Positions 1 to 10,000 of a stretch of 64,000 nt of DNA are shown here, one piece after another. The first letter of the stretch is position 1; every line of letters begins with the position of its first letter. The position numbers were made by a program, and so were the translations under genes. Source of the DNA: Dendrolimus kikuchii (Eukaryota > Arthropoda > Insecta > Lepidoptera > Lasiocampidae); NCBI GenBank assembly GCA_019925095.2, contig CM034406.1, forward strand, positions 11,899,388 through 11,963,387, given 5' to 3'. The notes under the pieces are model-generated. The model had not been told where the DNA came from and ran no database searches. It saw only the letters and a list, made by a program, of their open reading frames with translations.

Positions 1-1233
1 ACAATATTTTGACAGTTGCTGATTTTCATATGAAGTCTTGATCTTCATGAGAAGCTTATTCAGGAAGTTGCGATATCTTTTATATGTTATATTTAGGACT
101 ACGTTAGTGGGATCTTTTTTTGATTGGAGATGTAGGGAGTCACGATTTCTTTGACACCTCATTAAGCCGGGAGTTATCCAGGGTTTGAGGTTGTATTTGG
201 TCCTTGGAATAACAATTTCTTTTGTATTTTTTAAGATTGACTGACTTAGATAGTTTTGAAATAGAATCGTTGCATTATCGACGTCCTCACTTTTAGTTAT
301 AGTTGACCAATCTATCTGTTCTAATGAGTCAGCTACAGCGGAGTAATTCGTGACTAATCTCGTCCGATGTTTTTTAAAAGGTTTTTTTGGGGAAAAGGGT
401 AAGTATAACATACACAGTCTGTGATCAGTTATATCTGTGTGGGCTATTAAACCTACTCCTGTACCTAATTCGTCATTTGGATTCTTTACAAAGATGTGGT
501 CTAGACATGCATTTGATCTTGTTGGTTTAGTAATTGCAGGTATTAAGAAGTGTCCTGCTAGCATATTGAGATAGTCAGAACTTTGTTCATTGAGTGTAAT
601 TTCGTTTATGTTTATGTTTAAATCACCTGCAAGAATTAAACGTTGCTTTGTACTGACACTTTTCAGTAACTGATCAAGGGAAAAGAGAAAAGACTCCAAA
701 GATGTAAAGGATGGTGATCGATACACCCCAAGTATAGTGATAGTAGGGCACAGGTCTATTTCTAGGCAATTACAATCTTCAATTGTTGGTTCAGATACTG
801 TAGCATCCCATGAATTTTTAACATACGCAGTAACCCCACCGCTTTTGTTTATGTATTTATTTGTTCTGTATGAATTATATCCTGATAGAGATGGTAAGGT
901 CATATATTCATTTAACCAACACTCTGTAAGAATAATAACATCAAATTCAATTTTTAGGCGCCCCAGAACTACTGTAAATTCATCAAAGTTTTTTGATATA
1001 CTTCTAATATTAAACGTTAGTAGTTTCCAATTAGATTTTGTGTTTGGAACGTATTCACTACATTTTTCCAGGCTTTCGATATTATGACAGTTTATATTGA
1101 GGACTTTATCTGATTCAGATATGATGTCAATATTGAATTTTATAAGATATGTTTGTTCGACGTGTAGTATATGTAGAAAGAGAGCCTGGAGATGAGTGTA
1201 ATAAATATGGAGACATGTAATATTGCATAAATG
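1..1233 (-). CDS. LINE ORF2, endonuclease domain (partial)
   Basis: Open frame from the codon after the TAA at 1236-1234 to the window edge. An apurinic-type endonuclease is clear: FDVIILTECWLNEY, GGVTAYVKNSWD, ILGVYRSPS, LILAGDLNIN, NACLDHIFV and HTDITDH, which hold the catalytic Glu, Asp-Asn and Asp-His pairs. No Met lies near the 5' end of the frame, so the true start may be upstream by reinitiation or splicing. The reverse transcriptase would follow left of position 1. Confidence 0.8.
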
Positions 1234-1466
1234 TTATGTGATTAGTGTGACAATGAGCATTTAACAAAAATGGGTATATACTGTTTTGGTGTTTAGTGTT
1301 GTATAGTGTTGTATATTTGAAATGTGTGTAGTGTGTGTTTGTGTACTGAGTAAAGCATATATGTAATACAGTGATATAAAAACTTACGGGCACATGGCAT
1401 ATACGAGTGGCAGTAATTGGACTTACATCTAATACAGAATTTAATTCACAATGATATCTGGCAGGT

Positions 1467-2546
1467 TTAAGACACAACGTATTTATTGAGGTCATTAATG
1501 CTATTAATTTTAATCGCTGGCTTATTATCATTTTCACGGACAAATATACCTCCGTTTTTAATCCAGCAGTATTTAAATTTATTAGCTGCAGCTTGGTCCC
1601 TGGCTTCACGAAATAACACTCGATGGTCTTTGGTAAGTCGCTCATTTATGTATATTTTCTTGGGAGACCCAGGAACTATGCTTTCAGATGTGAGATTTTT
1701 TCTAGCTTTGGCAGCGCTGATTATTTCATTTCTTTTCTGGCGTCGTAATAGTTTAACGATTATTGGACGGGGTTGATGTTGTCTTGTAGTCAATGAGTGA
1801 GTCTCTTGGGAACGTTTAGGACCGATGCGTGACATGTAGTCGATGTCTGTTTCAGCAAGTTGTATGCCTATTTTCTGCGATGTCACTTGGATGACGTGGG
1901 CTAAGTTCTCGTTGTTTAGTTCCGGAATGCCAATGATTTCTATCTCATTTCTTAGTTCGTTCTGTTCTTGGAAGTTTAGGCGCTGTTGAAGTTGAGTTAC
2001 TGTGCATTTAAGATCAATAATGCTCTTTTGGGCTGTTTCTAGTTCTTCGCGGACTTTAGTTTGGTTTTCTAGAGCTGTTGATGACATAGCTGTTATTTGG
2101 TGTTTGAGTTCAAGAAGTTCCTGACGCAAGAGGCTAATTTCCACGTTTTGCGCCTTCATGTCACTGATTTCCTGCCTTAATAGGCGAATTTCAGTTAAAA
2201 GTGTGGGATCGGTGAGATCGGTCAGACTAAGCGAGTTTTCTTTGTTCGGCTTTGTTTTAGGTTTCGAACTACGGGTTGTAGTAAGCTTTGCTGTTTTGTT
2301 GTGAATGTCCTTTGACCCCCCATCTGTTGACAAGCGGTTTGGAGTCGGTGTAGCCTCGCCTTTGGGACGGGAGCAGGTACAGTTTGGGCATAACCAGCTT
2401 TTTTTGTAAGATTGGGTCAGGGCCTTATATGCTTTTTCTGTTAAGTTCGCACAGGTCAGGTCGTAGTTTTTGTTACATTTTGAACACTCCAAATAAGATG
2501 AACTCTGTATGGTTTCGTTGCACGTGTGACAGTTTTTGCTCGTCAT
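1467..2546 (-). CDS. LINE ORF1 protein with PHD-like zinc finger and coiled coil
   Basis: From Met at 2546 it is 359 aa; an upstream in-frame Met at 2660 would give 397 aa, but MTSKNCHTC starts directly before the finger. Cysteine pairs CHTC, CSKC, LTC and CPNC form a PHD-like module in the first 60 residues, with Asp where a PHD finger has His. A Leu/Glu/Gln-rich coiled coil follows (LLRQEISDM, LLRQELLEL, QLQQRLNFQ), then a C-terminal block with EIIGIPE, IVKLLRRQKRNEI and YINERLTKDHRVLFREA, as in L1/CR1-type ORF1 RNA-binding proteins. It coats element RNA and acts as chaperone in known relatives. No break was seen. Confidence 0.8.
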   Translation of the reverse strand: MTSKNCHTCNETIQSSSYLECSKCNKNYDLTCANLTEKAYKALTQSYKKSWLCPNCTCSRPKGEATPTPNRLSTDGGSKDIHNKTAKLTTTRSSKPKTKPNKENSLSLTDLTDPTLLTEIRLLRQEISDMKAQNVEISLLRQELLELKHQITAMSSTALENQTKVREELETAQKSIIDLKCTVTQLQQRLNFQEQNELRNEIEIIGIPELNNENLAHVIQVTSQKIGIQLAETDIDYMSRIGPKRSQETHSLTTRQHQPRPIIVKLLRRQKRNEIISAAKARKNLTSESIVPGSPKKIYINERLTKDHRVLFREARDQAAANKFKYCWIKNGGIFVRENDNKPAIKINSINDLNKYVVS

Positions 2547-2660
2547 GTTTTGTTTTAGTATATTTTTTTTGTATAACTGAGTTAGGCAATTGGGTATGTA
2601 GGGTGATCGGCCTATTAAGGTGGCACAAAAAATGTGAGTAAGCCGATTTTTTGTCCACAC

Positions 2661-3353
2661 TGCGTCAGTCAGGGTATTTATTTGTGGCAGCCGGTTTACA
2701 CCTTATTCAATAATTTGGATTTACGCGGATTATTTTCCTTATTAAGTCCAAAATGGGAATATAGTTCAGTTTTTGTACACTGGGTTTTTTTTTTTTTTTT
2801 TTATTTTTTATTTTTTTTTTTTTTTTTTTTTTTTTTTATAGTTATCTCACTTCACTGCTTTGTTACTTATTGAAGAATACAACCATACTTAAAGTAAAAT
2901 GACAATTTAAATTTAACGAATCATTATTTGACTGTAAGTATGGTTGTGAGTATGATAATATTAATAAGACAGCGTTTTCCCTTTCTGTAGGTCACGTTGA
3001 GTCTTCCTCCTTTTTTCTGACTTGAATAACAAACAGCGCGCATAAAGAGTGAAACGTTCATAATACATGTACTTGAATTTCCAAAAGCATTTATTTGTAA
3101 CTACGTATAAGATAAATCAATTTAAAAGTAATAAAATCTAAACCCAAACCATCACCAGTCAATCCACAGTCATTAGGTAGCATTCAAAGAATACTGGTAG
3201 TAGTATTTTGAATATAGAGGTTAATGTAAACAAAAACTAAAATAACCGAATTAATTGTTTGTCAAACGTGTTTATTGATACATTTTATGTAGTGTATTAA
3301 TGGGTCTATTAAGAAACTAATAAATTACTTTCAATTAGTTAAAAGTGCAAAAT
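2661..3353. other. Region upstream of gene 1
   Basis: Holds a T-rich run (2788-2837), a 12-base inverted repeat CAACCATACTTA (2880-2891 with 2935-2946) and otherwise AT-rich sequence. The gene 1 promoter should be here or further left, but I see no convincing TATA/Inr pair. Confidence 0.4.
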
Positions 3354-3505
3354 ATGTCGATCATAAAAGGTTTTATGAGTGGAACAATCAAGACTAATAT
3401 TTTATTGTGCATTGTATTCAATACAGTGTTAGAAATCAACGGAAAAGCGATAATGGATCATTTATTTCCTTTACATATTGTGCATTACAATGATTTTCAC
3501 AGTCG
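3354..3505 (+). CDS. Gene 1 exon 1: signal peptide and first metal motif
   Basis: Starts at ATG 3354 and encodes 50 residues plus two bases. It carries the hydrophobic core TNILLCIVFNTVL and ends in HYNDFHSR, whose D and H are the first metal ligands. Donor GTAAGT follows at 3506. An upstream non-coding exon cannot be excluded. Confidence 0.88.
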
Positions 3506-6500
3506 GTAAGTGGTTTTTTAATAATATATACATCCTGTCGCTAGACAGATTGTAGTTTAGAATATTTTATAGCGTATATAATTGCTAGGTATTTTTATTA
3601 GTATGTATGTAGTATGTATTATTTTAATATATATATATATATATCTATTTATTGTAAGTCCTTGAAGACCACGGGCCATAAAAATGTCCCGGACTTTTGG
3701 AGGGCTTGCGTGGGGCCGTGGGGCAAGCCAACACGTAGAGGTCCCTTGACAAATTTAATGTAAATGTGGCGTGACACTGACCGGCGATCATCCCTGTCTG
3801 CATCATATAAAAATGCACCCAAGGATAAGTTCTGGTCAGTGTAAGATTATTGTAGGAAATGAGAACAACAAGACAAGGTACCGGGCTATTGGGATGAACT
3901 GTTAGTGGAACTAGGCATCTAGCCTATAGGGACTATGGTGTCTGCCTGTCGCAATGTTTGGGGAACATGGAAAAATGGGCAGACGGTGACTCGCCACTCA
4001 CTTGGCGAGGTGCACATGGGTATGAGTAGCTAAGGGGTGTGGAGAGGTGGGCTGCAGGTTCACCGAAGCTACTTCCGACGCTAGGCCATTTATCACTTCC
4101 ACCCCTGGAGCTTGAGTCTTAGCTCTAGCGATCTCCACTCCGTGCCGGCTGGCTAAGACGAGCACGAAGGTGGGTACAAGGTGTCGCTACTCACCTAAGG
4201 CTTCGCCACAAAGCCCCCCTCCGGGTATATCTATTTTAATATTAGGATTTCATTTTTAAGTTTGTAAATTAATACAAAAAATTTGAGTGTTTGACATATA
4301 GAGTGATTTTTCAATGAAGTTGATTTATATAATTATATATTTTGTTCTCATATTTATTGCATAGAAATAAAAATAAATTAATTAAATTTAAAATCATAAA
4401 GCTATTAAATAGGCACTTAAATAAAATAAATTGTTTAAGTTAGTTTCAGTCTTAGCGAAAATGGCTACGGAATACATTCATTACACAATATATATGTACA
4501 AAAGTATGATATATACACATGCATATATAATTGGCGCCGTCTTGAGGAGGCCTACGTCCAGCAGTGGACTGCGAATGGCTGACGACACACATATATAAAT
4601 ATGTCATTCAACATACACACGCATATATAAAATACATACATGTACCTATTATGTTAATATTGCTTAGTTAAACCGACAGACTTATCAAAGACCTTGGAAT
4701 ACATAAGCGTCGTAAATTGATATATGTTTATCACAAATTTCTCAACTTTACCTACTAGAAAAATGGTTTAAAGTGACTCTAAACTCGAAGAAAAAATAAC
4801 ATTTTCTTAAGTTTTCGCGACTTGTATACATAATAAAACTACGTTTTAACGGTTTTAAGCGCGTTAACTTTATTTGATTTGATCACAGAAGACAAAGATG
4901 TCAAGTGTCAACGAGTATTGTTAAAGTTTTATTTAGCCTACCGCCAACTTGTTAATTTTAATTTTGTTTATGGTTATTATTTACTCTATGGGAGCCTAAT
5001 CTAATTTACTACCGCTTCGCAAAATGTTATGGCTTGAAGAGAAGAAGCGGCGCAAGAAACTCTTCAGCAAACATGCCTAGCTCTAATAATTTTATGTAAT
5101 ATTAAAATGGGTGAAAGGAAAAATAAAAGTAATTATTAGTCAAGTTGGTTTGTGTTCCGTTGTACGCAGAAAGAGCTCACAGTGTCTTAAGGTCTGGCAG
5201 CTGGTTTTTGCTGGGTTTGGGTCTTAATAGTTTTGATAATTGGATCCCAAACAGGTGGTAGTTGCCAACCATCTCCTCTATTGAAATTTGGGTGTTTTTT
5301 GATTTCAATAGCCTCACGCATCATTCTAGGTATGAAACGATTCCCTTTTGCGAGGATTTGTGGGTTATCGAATCTGATGTAGTGGTTGGATTTACCCAGC
5401 GTGTGTTCACTGATCACAGACTTCGTAGACCTTGTGTGTTTCATATCAGCAATATGTTCTTTTACTCGTGTTTTTATGCTCCTCTTTGTTTGCCCAATGT
5501 ATGACAATCCACACTCACAATCAAGCTTGTAGACCCCTGCATCCTGGAGTGGGATATTGCATTGCACAGGTCTCAGAAATTGGGTATTTTTTTTCTGCGG
5601 CTTGAAATATGTTTTGATTGAAGCTCGCCTGAGGATGTGGCCAATTCTGTCTGTGACCCCCTTGATGTAGGGTAGGGTAGCAGGGCACCGCTCAACTGAA
5701 GGTGGTTTGGGGCATTTGTGACGTTGGTGTGGAGTCTTCAGCTGATTGCGTTGTAGAACTCGCTTGACATACTGAAGCTCTCCAGCTATGTGATTCTCGT
5801 CAAAAATTTTCTGTGCTCTCTGAAACAAAGATTTGCCCACGGTAGCTAACTGACTAGGATGGTGGTGAGTCGAACCATTAAGTTATTTATCTGTATGGGT
5901 AGGTTTCCTATACACCGTATGACCAAGAGTATTATCAGGGTTCCTTAGTATAAGCACATCCAGAAAAGCTAATTTATTATTTGCCTCTAGTTCCATAGTA
6001 AATTTAATATTACTGCTAATGGAATTGAGATGATCTAGAAATACAGAGACTTTATCGTTTGGGAGGACGGCAAAAGTATCGTCTACGTACCTCTTATACA
6101 TCTTCGGCTTATTCGATACCGCTCCGGCTACATTGGGCAAACAAAGAGGAGCATAAAAACACGAGTAAAAGAACACATTGCTGATATGAAACACACAAGG
6201 TCTACGAAGTCTGCGATCAGTGAACACACGCTGGATAAACCCAACCACTACATCAGATTCGATAACCCACAAATCCTCGCAAAAGAGAATCGTTTCATAC
6301 CTAGAATGATGCGTGAGGCTATTGAAATCAAAAAACACCCAAATTTCAATAGAGAAGATGGATGGCAAGTACCACCTGTTTGGGATCCAATTATCAAAAC
6401 TGTTAAGACCCAAACCCAGCAAAAACCAGCTGCCAGACCTCAAGACACTGTGAGCTCTTTCTGCGTACAACGGAACACAAACCAACTTGACTGATAATTA

Positions 6501-6923
6501 CTTTTATTTTTCCTTCCACCCATTTTAATATTATATAAAATTATTAGAGCTAGGCATTTTTGCTGAAAAGTTTCTTGCGCCGCTTCTTCTCTTCAAGCCA
6601 TAACATGTTTCGAAGCGGTAGTAAATTAGATTAGGCTCCCATAGAGTAAATAATAACCATAAACAAAATTAAAATTAACAAGTTGGCGGTAGGCTAAATA
6701 AAACTTTAACAATACTCGTTGACACTTGACATCTTTGTCTTCCGTGATCACGGCCACTGAAAAGTTGCCGAAACGTCGGAAAAACCAAAGTCAAATAAAA
6801 TTACCGAGCTCGAAGAAAAAACCCTAATTTAAAATTTTAATGGCCGTAAAGCCCTATTGCCCATCAGCTAGGTCTGCATTTATGTGTTTAGATGTCATAT
6901 AAAAAGTATTGCAGAAGTTTTCA

Positions 6924-6989
<66 letters not shown>

Positions 6990-7031
6990 AACTCTTTATT
7001 GCACACCAAAACATACAATTACAAAAACAGA

Positions 7032-7065
<34 letters not shown>

Positions 7066-10000
7066 TAGAGTTTACCCCGCGGCTCCGCCGCGCGTCAAAC
7101 TCTAGTGCGTACCTCTTGTTTTAAGAGCAGGCGTTAATACAGGATATATTGTATTGTACTTTTATGTTGGTACTATTTGCCCTCGGAAGATTTACTTCAT
7201 TTTATATCGCAAACTATCCCATCTACCGGGATGAATAGTATCTATGTCCATTTTCGGTATTCAGACAGACAGATCAAGTGAAAGTCGCATTTTTTTTAAA
7301 GAATATGAATTTTTATATCTATAAGCTTGATAAATGATTGGTCCCCCATACAAACTTTAATACCCTATTTCAACCCGGTCTAGTTTTATTTATATAACTA
7401 AATATTGTGTAAACTACAAAAACGACCAAAACTACCAAACGTAGTAAAACTACCACAACTACCAAATCTACCGAAACTACCAAATCTACAAAACAAAACT
7501 ACCACAACTACCAAATCTACAAAACAAAACTACCACAACTACCAAAACTACCACAACTACCAAAACTACCACACCTACCAAAACTACCACGACTACCAAA
7601 ACTACCACGACTACCAAAACTACCACAACTACCAAAACTACCACAACTACCAAAACTACCACACCTACCAAAACTACCACACCTACCAAAACTACCACGA
7701 CTACCAAAACTACCACAACTACCAAAACTATCACAACTATCAAAACTACCACAACTACCAAAATAACCGAATATACCAAATTGATACACCAAAACCACCA
7801 AATCTATAAACCAAAACTACCACAACTATCAATACTACCACTACTACCAAAACTACCACAACTACCAAAACTACCACAACTACCAAATCTACAAAACAAA
7901 ACTACCACAAATACGAAAACTACCACAACTACCAAAACTACCACAACTGCCAAAACTACCACGACTACCAAAACTACCACAACTACCAAAACTACCACCT
8001 CTACCAAAACTACCACAACTACCAAAACTACCACAACTACCAAAACAACCAAAACTACCAGCATAAACTACCGAAAATAGCAAAACTACCACAACTACCA
8101 AAACTGCCAAACAAAACTACCAAAACTATCACAACTACCAAAACTACCACAACTACCAAACCTACCGCAACTACCAAATCTACCGCAACTACCAAATCTA
8201 CAAAACAAAACTACCACAACTACCAATACTACCAAAACTACCACAACTATCGAAACTACCAAATCTACAAACCAAAACTACCAAAACAACCAAAACTACC
8301 AAAACTACCACAACTACCAAAAATACCACAACTACCAAATCTACCGAAACTACCAAATCTACAAAACAAAACTACCACAACTACCAATACTACCACTACT
8401 ACCAAAACTACCACAACTACCGAAACTACCACAACTACCAAAACAACCGAAACTACCAAAACTACCAGCATAAACTACCGAAAATATCAAAACTACCAAA
8501 ACTGCCAAACAAAACTACCAAAACTACCTAAACGACCAAATTGACCAAAATAAACAAAATGACGAAAATGGCAAACCACAAATAAAAGACCTATCCTAGT
8601 TTCCGGGATAAACTTTACATAAATCTATCCCAAAATCTATCCCAGTATACGGGATGAAAAGTATCCCTTGGCCACCCTCGGTATTCAAATTATATATGTA
8701 CCGAGTATCAGTCAAATCGGTCCAATAGTCTTTCCATAAAAGGATAACAAACAGAGAGACAAATATACTTTTATCCCGGAAACTATCCCATTTTCCGGGA
8801 TAAAAAGTATCCTATGTTCATTCTCGGCATCGAAAATATATATATACTGAGTTTCAGCCAAATCGGTCCAGTAGTTTTTGCGTGAAAACGGAACAGACAG
8901 ACAGACAGACAGACAGAGTTACTTTCGCATTTATAATATTAATAGGGATATATATATATATATATACATTCATATATGCTAGATATCTAGTACCTACTTT
9001 CTAATTCGCTTAAATACACATTCACTAGGGCGCTACTGTTCTCAGATTACTATTCACAGTACAATAGGACGCTAATTAAACAATTATTGTAAGGACAATC
9101 TAGATTCTAATGATTTTGAGGTCTGACATAATTGATAGCAAGATCGTCTCGAAATCAAGTGAGGTTAACAATTATGTCTAATTAATGACTCGCTAGAACA
9201 CTTGTGTCAAGAGTGTAAATCGGGACCATTGTGTCTTCAATGAACTTTAGGATTTCGTATGTCTATATTTTAGAACGGGACTCAATCTAAATATGCAACC
9301 TTTAATGAGAGTTATCAGTACTTTTTTGTACCGTTTGCTCTTGAGATGTTTGGACCGTGAGGTCCGAAGGCCTCGAGCCTATATAAGACGCTCTCAAAAA
9401 GTGTACTCGACTCTTCAGGTGATCAGAGTAGCCGCTGATTGCCTCTGATAACGAAACACTATGGCGATTTAGCTAGGTAACAAAGCTAGGCACCTTACTT
9501 ATAGAAGACAGTCAGCGTTGTGTCGGATATTATTCCGACACAGCAATATGCTGAGTGCAAACCTTGTTTGCTGAAAATGCGGCGTACAAATTCTCAAAAT
9601 ATGCTTTGTGTATAGAAATGTATAAGGAATGTAATTGCGTCGCAATTTCTTCAAATAAAGTTTTTCTTTCTTTCTTTCTTTACCTAAGGGATTTAATGAA
9701 GTATACAATATAATTAATAGATATTAATTAGATTTGGATTATCGTATGATTGAAAGAACTTTTTAGTTTCACCATAGAAAAAAATACAAATACAGCCCTA
9801 TTTTAAGAGTCACGAGATCAGATTACGCACTGTTACACAAGCATTAACACCGATTGCAAAAATTAAATGTGACAGCACTATTACTTTCACGTGCAAAGAA
9901 ATGGTGATATTATTGCATATGTCTTAACATTTAATGGCCTTACTTATAATCGTATGTTAAATTTTAAGAAACTGCTCAGCAACTGGTTAGTGAAAATCTT

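Larger units (their letters stand above)
1..2660 (-). mobile_element. Non-LTR retrotransposon (CR1/Jockey-type), 5' half, runs off left edge
   Basis: Minus-strand order: ORF1 with an N-terminal zinc-binding module and coiled coil, a spacer of about 230 bases, then an endonuclease-bearing ORF2 that continues past position 1. Both frames are open, so this is a fairly young copy. PHD-like fingers in ORF1 are typical of CR1-like LINEs; the exact clade needs the RT domain, which is outside the window. Confidence 0.8.
4797..6808. mobile_element. Penelope-like element insertion with inverted arms and 13 bp TSD
   Basis: Identical CTCGAAGAAAAAA at 4784-4796 and 6809-6821 brackets the whole 2.0 kb, so it is one insertion. 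The left part (4797 to about 6115) is in minus orientation: 3' tail, GIY-YIG domain, end of RT. The right part (about 6116-6808) is in plus orientation: GIY-YIG domain then 3' untranslated region. The arms mirror each other over about 600 bases. The family encodes a reverse transcriptase fused to a GIY-YIG endonuclease. Confidence 0.85.

Noticed and set aside
1127..1645. 172-codon minus-strand frame
   Set aside because: Overlaps the ORF1 end and ORF2 start of the LINE in another frame; composition is that of the spacer and no family resemblance was seen.
2788..2837. T run as the poly(A) tail of the left-edge LINE
   Set aside because: It lies upstream of ORF1, at the 5' side of the element, so it cannot be its 3' tail. 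It may belong to an older insertion.
7405..8471. Open frames of 68-134 codons on both strands in the minisatellite
   Set aside because: The unit is 9 bp, so frames stay open by arithmetic; translations are monotonous (NYHNYQ, VVVLV). No gene evidence.
7411..8545. Possible CRISPR array
   Set aside because: Units are contiguous without unique spacers, in a eukaryotic intron.
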